Assembly (NCBI GenBank): GCA_013407085.1
Contig: JACCGJ010001818.1
Span: 50,303 to 114,302, forward strand
Reading direction: 5' to 3'
DNA from: Atriophallophorus winterbourni
Taxonomy: Eukaryota; Platyhelminthes; Trematoda; Plagiorchiida; Microphallidae
Length of the DNA stretch: 64,000 nucleotides
Shown here: positions 31,505 through 42,008 of the stretch, piece after piece
Position numbering within the stretch: position 1 is the first letter of the stretch
Layout: each line of letters begins with the position of its first letter
Made by a program: the position numbers and the translations under genes
The notes under the pieces: model-generated
What the model saw: the letters and a program-made list of their open reading frames with translations, nothing else
The model's database searches: none
What the model was told of the DNA's origin: nothing

Positions 31505-32822
31505 TAATTCGAGGTAATTCAACCATAGGATAGGAAAAATTAAAATACAAGTGTATAAACAAGATAAGGAATTAGGTTAAACAGTATATAAGTGTTCGGG
31601 AAACGAATAATTCAAAAAAATTCGTCTATTTTCGTTTTAAATTCATGCAAGCTATTGGAGTGAGCAACGGTTGAAGGTAAATTATTCCAAGTATAACAGA
31701 CACGGACGGAGTAAAAATATCTTCTACAGTTCAGGCGGGAACGACGTACCATCAGCACATATTCATGGGTCCGATAATTTCTCGGATCCCTTTGCGTGAA
31801 TAAATCATGTAACGGTTGGTATGGGGTATGGAATATTTTGTAAAGTAGGATAAGGTCTCCTCGGATTCGTGGATAGGGAAGTCGAAAAGATTCAGTTTCA
31901 CATGCTAAGAACTAGTTTTGTTGAGCTGCGATTGATTCGCTGCATGAGTTCCACATCCTTCTTGAGCCACGGAGATTTTGACTGTATACCGTATTCCATG
32001 ACTGGTCTCAAGTGAGTATTCATGATCTTTGGGAGTATCTTGGGCGTAGAATTCCCAAATAGACGTTTGAGTAGATTTAGGACAAGTGTTGCTTTTTTGA
32101 AGACACTGCTAGTTTGAGTGAGTTTTTTAAACTGAATCATATCCAGACACCAAAATATTTGTCTTCACTGCAATTTTCAAGGTCATGTGAAAACTATTCG
32201 ATTCCCCACATTCATGATCCCAATTTGTTGAACATAAAAGGCAGTTTGTTCTTCAACAGCCAGCTGTTTAGCGTATCAATAACTTTTTGTAATAGCATAC
32301 AGCCTTCCGGGCTACTGATACAACGCCATATATTTATGTCGTCCGCAAATAACAAAATGTTACATCGAACAATTTCCGGTACTTCATTGACATAAACCAG
32401 AAAGAGGATCGGACCAAGAACTGAACCTTGGGGAACTCTGCTAGTTGCTGTGATTGGTTTTAATAATGCACCATCAACACGTGCCTGGGTAGTGCGATTT
32501 GTTATGTAGTCATTTAGCCAATTCAACAACTTTGCAGTAGTACCAAGCCTTTCAAGCTTTTGTAGTAGTAGGTTATGGTCAACACGATCGAATGCTTCTG
32601 CTATATATAAGTAGCAGGCGTTTATTGCTTACCCTTTATCTACCGATCACGTCCAATCATCAAGCGTTATCAGTAAATTAGACAAACAGGAAAAATTTCG
32701 TCTAAATCCACGCTGTTTCCTCGACAGCAACTGATTATTTTCGAAATGTTTCATTAGATCGTCAACAATGAGGCGCTCAAGTAATTTTGAAATCACCGGT
32801 AACAGAGTTACCGGAAGCTGAA
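31505..32822 (-). mobile_element. CR1-like LINE, minus copy of an inverted pair
   Basis: The minus strand encodes, from about 32800: the SKLLERLIV region, AFDRVDHNLLLQKL, LNWLNDYITNRTTQARVDGA, SRVPQGSVLGPILFLVYVNE, LLFADDINIW and LRPVMEYGIQSKSPWLKKDV, then the 3' part to TTGAATTACCTCGAATTAC at 31505. Stops and a frameshift near 32610-32640 disable it. Its 5' portion is nearly identical to the plus-strand element to the right. Confidence 0.72.
32340..32812 (-). repeat. Left arm of a large CR1 inverted repeat
   Basis: About 470 bases, reverse-complementary to 33441-33918 with few differences seen by eye: two substitutions and a 12-base tandem slip. Both arms share the same in-frame TGA and TAA and the odd reading YIAEAFDRV. 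Confidence 0.8.
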
Positions 32823-33990
32823 CTCGTTATTGGTTGAAGGTACGAAACATTGTTTGGCGACACCATCGGCAAAACCGCTCATCGGAGACCTGGAAAACAT
32901 TCCGTTTACTGCGGAACAAAATAGAGAAATTTGTCATTCAAGACAAGTTGTACTTCCAATAAGTGATATCAGGAATGATTGACATAAACCCCAAAATAAT
33001 TTATCGTATGGTTAACGATTAACCTAAGGTGAAACCTGGAGTTGCGTCCGTCAACACATCAGCTGGAGCAACAACAACTGCAGCAGAAACTGCTGAAGCT
33101 TTAGCCACATTTTATTCATCTTTATTCAACCCGGGAGAACATGGAATAGACATCCCAAATAAAATAATTTCAACCACCATTGCAACGAGTAAAATAAATG
33201 TCACGTCGAAACGCGTCCTTCAAGGTTTATTTAATCTTAAAACCGGAAAGTCTTCCGGGGCCAACGGAATAAGCCCACAAATATTGAAGCAAAGTGCGAA
33301 TTTGCTATAAAAAACACTCACAAGCCTGTTGAAGAAAACACTGGCAAATGGAGTGATTCCTACAGATTGGAAACGTGGAATAATTTCTTATTTTTATAAA
33401 GGTAGAAATCGCTCCGATGTTTCTAATTACAGACCCGTTACTCTGTTATCGGTGATTTCAAAATTACTTGAGCGCCTCATTGACGATCGGATGACGATCG
33501 AATGAAACATTTCGAAAATAATCAGTTGCTGTCGAGGAAACAGCGTGGATTTAGACGAAATTTTTCCTGTTTGTCTAATTTACTGATGACGCTTGATGAT
33601 TGGACGTGATCGGTAGATAAAGGGTAAGCAATAAACGCCTGCTACTTATATATAGCAGAAGCATTCGATCGTGTTGACCATAACCTACTACTGCAAAAGC
33701 TTGAAAGGCTTGGTACTACTGCAAAGTTGTTGAATTGGCTAAATGACTACATAACAAATCGCACTACCCAGGCACGTGTTAATGGTGCATTATTAAAACC
33801 AATCACAGCAACTAGCAGAGTTCCCCAAGGTTCAGTTCTTGGTCCGATCCTCTTTCTGGTTTATGTCAATGAAGTACCGGAAATTGTTCGATGTAACATT
33901 TTGTTATTTGCGGACGACATCAATTGGTTGTCGTTAAACTTGTTGCTTTTTAGACCATTAAAAACCTTGAATTACCTTGAATTAAATGCA
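32823..33990 (+). mobile_element. CR1-like LINE, plus copy, internally deleted
   Basis: It reads KPGVASVNTSAGATT, TLANGVIPTDWKRGIIS, NRSDVSNYRPVTLLSVISKL, AFDRVDHNLLLQKL, VPQGSVLGPILFLVYVNE and LLFADDIN. At about 33922 the frame jumps straight from FADDIN to the 3' UTR (TTGTTGCTTTTTAGACCATT, then TTGAATTACC), so everything after the catalytic motif is deleted. It abuts the minus copy head to head near 32822. Confidence 0.72.
33441..33918 (+). repeat. Right arm of the CR1 inverted repeat
   Basis: Partner of 32340-32812; spacer about 630 bases. A transcript crossing both arms could fold into a hairpin of about 470 base pairs. Confidence 0.8.
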
Positions 33991-33999
33991 ATGTGGTTA

Positions 34000-35822
34000 T
34001 AAAGAAAAATATCGTCCAACGACTCACTGAATGCGCGTTCTTGGGACCAATCTGGATGAATGGTACTGCTCTGCAGATTCGGTAAATTGAAATCACCCAT
34101 GATTTTAAAATGCACAAGTTAATCTGACGTAACCATGCGAATTCTGTCGAGTAGGGCCAGACTGTAAGTTTCCCGTGCATATGGTGGTCGATATAAGATA
34201 CCCAAAACACAGTCTTTGCTATTTGCTAATCGCACCGAGCCCCAGAGTCAATCCCGGATCAGTAATCTAACGGCACAGAAGGTTTTGGCTATAATATAAA
34301 GCTACTACTCCTCCACTCGTTTCACGGTCATGGCGAATAACTGACATTCCGGGTAATTCAAGTTCACTATTTGTTTGGTGAGTCTGTAGCCACGTTTCTG
34401 TTACGGGATGATGTCTGGTGGACATTTCAGAAAAGCTGCACGCAGTTCACCGATTTTGTTTCCCAGACATTGTGCGTTGGTGCAGATGCATTTCATAGTA
34501 GTTTTACTCAAAAACGATGGGGTGTGGGAAAGGAGGCAGAGGCGGAGTGCAGAATATCTGTTAGACCGACTCCTCCAGAGTCGGCAACTGAAGGTTTTTT
34601 GCTTGCAGCGATGCTTGACCGTTTTGAGGTTGTACTGTTGGAATACAGTGATATATAGTGTCGGCTGCATTTGTTTCTGACACGTCAACTACTGAGTGAC
34701 TTGGTGGCGTTTCTATTGGACTGTGTGGTGCATCTATCTGTGCAATATGAAAATTTGACGGGCTTAGTCTAATTTCTCGTGGCATTAATCTGCGGCTATT
34801 TTCCAAACGAGTAGGTTTACGATTTAGTTGCATCAATGATAATCGTTCAACTGGCTCCAAGTCCATGCTGCTGCACATCCATCTCTATTCTTCTTTATAG
34901 TAGATTTGGGGGTGCAAAACGTTTCCGTCACAGCTAAATCATGTAGGCCAATTATATCACTAAGGAACCTCCAAAGTAGCTGATCGTGTTTGCGCTGCAC
35001 TGCTTTATCAATTACTTCAGCAGTTTCTGGTATCCTAAATTGGATATCCCAAATTGGACCACCGCTGAAAAGGACCTCGGAATTTGGATTACTAATAACC
35101 TGAAACCGAATATGCATTGTAAAAAAGTGTTTAATCGGGCATGTGGTATATTAGGAATCCTGAGAAGAATTTTCGGACGGTTCTCACCCAAAACAATTCC
35201 TCGTATTTTAAATACTTACATCCATCCAACGATGGATTATTTGATCCCAGCCTGGGCACCGTGGTTGCGTAAAGACATCGAGATCCTGGATCGAATATAC
35301 CACAAAGCTACAAAGTTAGTTGAAGGGATGCAGCGGGTCCCGTATCAAGAGCGAATGGCCATCCTTGGTTTGCGTGATTTTACACGAAGACGAATGAGGA
35401 TCGACCTGATTCTGGCTTACAAGATACTGCGGATCGAAAACCATCCGCTTAGCGAACTAATAAAAGTAAACTCCCCTCGAAATACACGCAGTCACTCGTG
35501 TTGCCTCGAAATACCGCACTCAAGACTTGATTGTCGTCGCTATTTCTTCTCTGTGCGTATCTGCTTTCTATGGAATGCGCTACCGCAAGATGTTGTGAAT
35601 GCAACGACAATTGATGTTTTCAAATCGAAATTGGATACATACGTCAAAAAACCCTGAATTTGGCCCGATGCTTCGAAGCAACATGAACCCAGAAAAATAT
35701 TAAAAATGTGATTTTGATTAAATTTTTCTTTTTGAAATAGTTGTCATCCAATGGTACGTCTAAAGCATTAGCTTTTTATCACCATAAAATCTTGATTCTT
35801 GATTCTTGATTCTTGAACTTTA
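34000..35822 (+). mobile_element. CR1-like LINE with an inverted 5' segment
   Basis: From 34990 to 34000 the minus strand carries the 5' part in order: ORF1 end (DKAVQRKHDQLLWRFLSDII, GLHDLAV, then SLQAKNLQLPTLEESV and stop), then the endonuclease start (MKCICTNAQCLGNKIGEL near 34490) and ILKSWVIS near 34100. From about 34990 the plus strand continues with the C-terminal region (AEKDLGIWI, TYIHPTMDYLIPAWAPWLRK, DCRRYFFSVRICFLWNALPQ) to a stop at 35655 and a 3' end of TTGATTC repeats (35787-35815). A head-to-head 5' piece joined to an intact 3' piece is the pattern of twin-priming inversion. Confidence 0.62.
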
Positions 35823-35869
35823 TCGCTTGGAGTGATGCTCTTCAAATCGTTATTAGCTGCCAACCGGAA

Positions 35870-37335
35870 ACCAGCAACGTAAACCTACTTCCTCAAATCT
35901 GGACCAACCAAAGCTGCTTGAAATGACGGTCAACTCTAAAAGGGATCAAGAAAATATCTTACTAACCGCTTTTCTCCTGTGTAGAAAGCGTTCAGTGACA
36001 ATTACAAAAATCTTCTCTGATATGCCCTGGTGGGAATGGGCCAGGAACTCCCTGCAACAAGACCAAACAAAGCACAGAGATGATCGAATTTTATTACTTT
36101 TGGGAGTCACAGAAGCTGATAAGGCGACTGATGAAGCAGTGCAGCGCAAACACGATGAGCTTCAATGAAGATTCCTCGGTGATATATTTGGCTTGCATGA
36201 TGTAGCTGTGATGGACAATTTTTGCATCACTAAATCTACGAATTTTAATGGTACTAAGCCCCTTTAAATAACGTTCTTGCGTGAACATTTTTAAACACGG
36301 TCACCACCCGTTGTGAAAATGGCGCATACTAGAGCCACGCGAAATTAGACTAAGCGGATCGAAACTTCACAGATAGACAGATAGATACAACACAAAGTCT
36401 AATAGAAACACAACCAATAAATCAGTATTTACCGTGTGAGAAACAAATGCAATCGACACTATAGATCAACATTACAACCTCAAAATGATCAGGCATCCTT
36501 GCAAGAAAAAACCTTATGATGCCGACCCTGGAGGAGTCGGCCGAAAAGATATTCTGCAATCAGTTATCCATTTTCCCACACGCCATCCTTGCTAAGAAGA
36601 ACAACACAAGAAATGTATCTACCCCAACGCACAATGCCTCGGAGACAAAATGCTGCATTTTTAAAACCTCACTTCAAACTAACACAGCCTTCAAATAGCA
36701 ACACGTGACCTAAATCAACTCACACGAATATTTGTAAAATTTTCATTTAATATATTCCCAAGGATCATGAATACATACTTGAGACCAGTCATGGAATAAG
36801 GTGTGCAGCCATGGTCTCCGTTGTTCAGAAGAATGTTTAACTTAGAGAGCGAATATTTCATCGCTCAACAAAACTAGTTCTCAGCATCCGAAACAAGCAT
36901 TCTAAAGAAGCTATAGCTCAAATGAATCTTTTCGACTTTCCGTATCGACGTATCAGAGGACACTTTTTTCTACTTCACAAAATATTCCATACCCCAAACC
37001 ATCTCTTACATGATTTATTCACACAAAGTGACACGAGAGGTTATCGAACCCATGAATTTGTACTGGTGGTACCCCATTCCCGCCTGAACTGTAGAAGGTA
37101 TTTTTATTCCGTCCGTGTTAGTTTTACCTGGAACAGTTCACCTTCTACCTTTGGTGACTCCACTAGCTTGCATAACTTTAAAACAAAATTAGACGAATTT
37201 TTATTGAATTATTCGTTTACCAAAAACGTATATACGTATATCTAATTTATACACTTAAATTTCAATTTATATCATCCTATGGTTGCTGTTAAGATTGTTG
37301 CTTTTTAGAGAATTAAAAGGCTTGAATTGCGTTGA
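35870..37335 (+). mobile_element. CR1-like LINE, ORF1 start joined to C-terminal region (internal deletion)
   Basis: ORF1 reads VTKIFSDMPWWEWARNSLQQ, LLLLGVTEADKATDEAVQRK and FLGDIFGLHDVAV (about 35985-36240). The ORF1 end and endonuclease start follow (PTLEESAEKIF near 36522). Near 36665 the sequence jumps to the polymerase C-terminal region (SLQTNTAFK), then FDFPYRRIRGHFFLLHKIFH, NCRRYFYSVRVSFTWN and LHNFKTKLDEFLLNYSF. It ends in AATTAAAAGGCTTGAATTG near 37330. Most of the endonuclease and polymerase is absent. Confidence 0.6.
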
Positions 37336-37689
37336 ATAACAATAAATTACTTAATATTTCTTTAAATTTGCCAACGAAGAATAGGAGGTTCTTTTAAGCA
37401 TTCACAAACGCGAAGCAGAGCTTTTTGAATTCTAATCGATCATTGGTAGTTATTATGTGAATCACATAAAAATTACAATAATAGGTTGATAAGAATTTAT
37501 TCATTGTTCGATGCATCATATATTTTAATCAGTTGTTCAACTAGGCAATCATTATTTACCATTTGAAAATCAAGCTGGAGAATGGTTCCATTTGATGGGC
37601 CCCAAGCCGCATTTGTTAGGGTGGTGTCTTAATAAAAAGAACGATCTTCAAGACTCTCCGCCGATGAGAATTCTGACTGGTGACCAGAG
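37336..37689. other. AT-rich spacer between LINE copies
   Basis: No ORF or repeat family recognised. Confidence 0.35.
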
Positions 37690-39365
37690 TCTCTACCGAT
37701 GCATTCAATGTTTGTATGAGGAGCGCTAAGCTCACCATCCGATCATCCAGGTTGCTATGCTGGACACTTGTTCAAGCAGCTAAATCTGCATTTGGTTCAG
37801 TTCGACAATCTTTACACAGCATACACCAGGCATGTTTTCATCGACTCGATATCGACTCCGTAGTCAATGGTTTGTCACATTGTGCGTGACGCGTTTGGGA
37901 AACAGTTGCGACACGTGACAGATTTGACATTACCGCTGACGACTTTCACGCATGTTTAGCGAACATCAGATCGTTTCATGCTAACGGGGACAACCAAAAA
38001 TACAAATCAGAGCACAAAAATCGATACGGCTACGGTTAGTTTGTGTGGTATTGTGTGGAGTCGTTGGAAAGTGACGAGTTGTAGGAATATTTCGTCACGC
38101 GATTAAGCCACGAATTTGCCAGCCTCCCGTTGAAAATACTAGCGTGAAATTGATTTCATGTTGAGTATTTCTCCGAGTGGTTCCCTACGGTAGTAAACAC
38201 CGATGTGTTGATCTAACAGCAGAAACACAAATTTGATTCAAATAAACGAACTAACTGCAGAAAGTCCACGGGTGACGCACAAAGAACGACACGTCGTAGA
38301 TGGATAATTCGTGTATGAGTAGATCCGTCGTAGATATCTAAAAATCAAACCGATCGGATAAAAACTATGAAAGTTATATCCAAAAATATCGGAGTTCAAA
38401 ATTAATCCAACAGCACGAAGTTTGTGCATAGCGGTGAAATCGTACGCAGCAAGATCATTTTGTTTGCGGATGAAATCAAATTTTGGACGAGCGTATGCAC
38501 CATAGAGGATTGCCAAATTCTACCAAACGATCCGAAGCACCTCATACGTGGTCCTTACGAAACTGCCTACCATTTAACATCCAAAAATGTAAAACGTTAA
38601 ACGTCTGTAAATCCTTCGAATTCACATACTCTCTATGATCTCAGCAACTTTAATTAGTTACGGAAGAGAAAGATTAGCAGTAACTTGAAGTCTTCAAGGC
38701 AGTATTCCGTGATATACAAAAAGTCCGACCAAAACTTAGCACAACTCAGAAGGATCTTCGGTAGTTTCACAAAGCAGGTACTTCCACGGATAATTAACAG
38801 CTATATCAGGCCAACAATGGAGCACGCTGTTGAATCATGGTCCCCATAGTTACAAAAAGACATGACCTTGGTGCGACGCATATACCACTGTGCTACAAAA
38901 CTGGTGTCCGGACTATACAGCAAGCCATACGAGGAGAGGATTGCAACTCCGAACCTGTTTGACATTTGGTACCGTCGTGTCACGGGTGACTTGATCCTGC
39001 TGTTCAACATTCTGCCTACAGTGGATCACCCGCTTTAACACCTGTTTCACCGACAAGAATCACGTCATAGATCTAATGGCTACAAGTTAAATATTCCACA
39101 ATTTAGATCAAATTGTCGAAGGTTCTTCTTTGCTGTCCGTGTGTGTTTTATATGGAAATTTCTACCCCCATATATCACTAATGCATCAAGCCTGAACTTG
39201 ACAATATATGTTGACCAAATCGAAACTCGCACCTCAATACGTAAGCTTACTTTCCGTATACATTAAAGATTTGTGTTGTTTTTAAACATTCCCTATATTT
39301 TTAATCTATAGTTACTGTAAAGTATTTGCTTTTTGGACCATTGAAACTTTGAATTACACCTCATT
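37690..39365 (+). mobile_element. CR1-like LINE with inverted 5' UTR/ORF1 segment
   Basis: Bases 37690-38415 are a decayed reverse-complement copy of the 5' UTR and ORF1 start found at 58205-58930 (shared GGATATAACTTTCATAG in reverse, GTGACGAAATATTCCTACAA). From about 38416 the plus strand continues with the 3' half: ILFADEIKFW, LRRIFGSFTKQVLPRIINSY, IRPTMEHAVESWSP, RSNCRRFFFAVRVCFIW, ending ACCATTGAAACTTTGAATTA near 39355. The head-to-head joint of 5' UTR to polymerase again fits a twin-priming inversion. Many stops. Confidence 0.58.
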
Positions 39366-39959
39366 CGGCCAACCGGAGTGACTCAGATAGTATTGCCATC
39401 ATAAATGAAATCAGCTTCTTTTAGATTTTGTCGAGGAGTTTTCTAAACAATTCGGCAGTTTTGTTGCTTCAGACTGCGTCTCGCCAGTCAACTCCCGAGC
39501 TAGATGGTGTGAGATCCCATTATCATACTGCAAACGATTCACGTGTGCAACCTTGCAAGAATTCACCGACTTCCGTTAGCGAGGAATGATGAGATCGATT
39601 GCTGTTGAATTGATGCCGTACCGTAACGTTTAACTTGGAGTCATTCTGTGGCCCATAAGCTTTTCGCTATAGACAAAGACCATTATTTAACCCGGAATAG
39701 CATATCAGCTCGCAAGAAATGACGACTATAACAATATGAAATAATTCAATTAAAGAGAAGCTATGTGACCGAGTCGTTGTAGTATACACAACTCTAGATG
39801 TGCGGAGCATCAGCCCTGGGCAACATACTAAGACTTTTAAAATCATGGCCCTAAAACACAAGGTCTGAAATCGATTGATCGCGCGTAACGAAATTTCATA
39901 GTGTTTAGAAAGATAAAGCGAGCTCAACCGGCTCAGTAAAGAGGAAATACCGTTTCGAA

Positions 39960-40325
39960 GAAGCACAAGTCACTAGACCCTAATGAAATTCACCCGTTAT
40001 TTTGAAGGAAGCGAAATGGTTGTGCTAGAATTACTCAAATTGTTCACAAAACTTTGGGCAGACGAGAATGAACCTCCATTTGAAGTGAAGCCAGATGTTT
40101 TTATTCCATAACAAAGGAGCATTGAAGGAATGTGGTTACTATAGCAAAATATTACTTAGTTTAATAGCAGCTAAATTACTGGTGGATGCCCTTCTTCGCT
40201 GGTTAACTATGCACAATACTTCCTGCGAAGAGCAAGTTGGTTGTCGACGATGACATATATATGCCAGATTTCTGTTTGGGGCCATATGCTAGTGGGTTCG
40301 TAGACTAGCTTTAGAAATCACTTCT
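39960..40325 (+). mobile_element. RTE-like reverse transcriptase fragment
   Basis: The plus strand reads MVVLELLKLFTKLWADENEP, then VDALLRWLTMHNTSCEEQVG, matching the pattern of an RTE polymerase start (LxDLFxKIWxEExVPxxW and LLxRLxxxxxxxxxEEQAGFR). Two frameshifts. Bases 39366-39959 to its left hold only decayed sequence I cannot assign. Confidence 0.5.
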
Positions 40326-40429
40326 GTATTTGTTACTTTGTTTATCCACGTCGTGAAATCGGAAAAGAAAAGAAACCGCGAAGTACACGAAGATTTTGTT
40401 TTTAACACGGTCAGTATAAGCCGTACGCG

Positions 40430-41585
40430 CTCGGTAGAACTAGAGTTACCACTATTACTATCAGCCATTACCTATCAACAAGGGTGGTGGACGTCCACAT
40501 CCTGCAAACTACCATCCTGTAACTTTCCGTCTTGTGATGTTCAAAGTTCTGGAGCGTACAGTGACGGTGAAAATAGTTCATCACTTGAAATAGCAAAATA
40601 CACTATTTGCAGCGCAGCATGGTTTTCATAAATCTTTCTCATGCTTGTCAACTTAGCTGACGGTATCAGCGGATAGGTATAAACGGACAGCTACGCGTAT
40701 GACTTGAAAGTTACCTCACTGAGCGAAAGGTGATTGCGCAAATCAACTGGGTACATCCACAGGTCATTGATTCCTCAAGTGGCGTACCGCAGGGCTCTGT
40801 CCTCGGGCCGGTTTACATCAACGATCTCCAACAGACGCTCTCATGCACCGGATTCACTTTGTTGATATTCCTATTAGGGCGATAAAATCTAGTGCGCACT
40901 GTGCAGAGCTACAAAGTGAATGGTCGGTAATGAATAAGCTACAACTCAATTTTCAAAAAAGCAAGGTGCAGCAAATTGCTAGGTCTGTAGCAATATCACT
41001 TTGGGCAGACGATTTTGAACTCGATCGAGTCGGAAAAGGATTATTGCAGTCTGGGTATGCGGAAGCTTAAAGAACACCGTGCATTGTGGTCACCTACAAG
41101 CGAGCTTCCAATCTTTTATGCTGCTGCTGCCCGGAACGTTTCCCACCATTATGAAAACCTAATTAATTACAGCTATGGAGCATGCATCGCAAGTTTAGAC
41201 TCCGTAGTTCAAAATGACATACTATTGCTTGATAAAACATTCTATCACGTAACCAAACTCGTAAGTGGTTTCCAGAAACTAACTTATGAGAAACGTTTAC
41301 AAAAACTGAACATCCTCATCCCCCATTAAAAAGCCTTCGGAGTGATGTGATACTTACATACAAAATATTACATAACATTTATTTGAATACCGTCAGTCAA
41401 AACATGCAAGCAGCCACTCCTCGAAACTACAAATTCCCTTTCCCGTACAATCTTTCGCAGATATTTTTATTCTGTATGTGTGTTTCTTTTGGAATGTCCT
41501 CCCTAAAATTATTGTTACCACTCCCAGCGTTGACATGGACATGTATTTGTTGCATAACGACTTGACAACTATTGGTAAATTTCAC
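40430..41585 (+). mobile_element. CR1-like LINE, very decayed
   Basis: Blocks in order on the plus strand: SSGVPQGSVLGPVYINDLQQ (about 40770-40830), VVQNDILLLDKTFYHVTKLV (about 41205-41265), SGFQKLTYEKRLQKLNI, ILTYKILHN (about 41350) and PFPYNLSQIFLFCMCVSFGM (about 41440-41500), the equivalents of the PQGSVLGP, YEERL and SVRVCFxWN motifs. Stops and frameshifts throughout; no terminal repeat seen. Confidence 0.55.
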
Positions 41586-41892
41586 CTGGACTATACGTGA
41601 CATTACATGAGTATGTGTTGTTTCTTTCTCATGGTGATTGTGAAGATATGTGCCTTTTGTGACCATACCTTCTTGAAGCTTTAAGTTTCGCGACCAATAT
41701 GGATGCAAAGTGAAGTGAATAAATAAGAGTTTCAAATATCAATGTATTAGCCAAACAAGAAGAAAACTATTAGTGAAGACTGCAGGCTGAGCGTCAAATA
41801 ACAAGGGTGCAATTGAATGATAGCGAAATTTCATGTGATTGGGACTAACAACAATCGAACGAGAACAAGAAGTGGAAGCAACGAGCAACCAA

Positions 41893-42008
41893 TCACACGA
41901 AATATGATCGCAACACGTCGCTCAGCGTCCGGGGAGGCGGATTGAAACCGATTCCAGCAAATCGATCGACCCACAATTGACGTTCTTTTAAACAATCCGA
42001 CCAGGTAC
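41893..42008 (-). CDS. R3HDM4: R3HDM4-like last exon
   Basis: It completes the serine after LHSY and encodes TWSDCLKERQLWVDRFAGIG, FNPPPRTLSDVLRSYFV and TGA at 41893-41895. The acceptor (CACTATGAAG) is not strongly pyrimidine-rich; phase and family fit support it. Confidence 0.65.
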
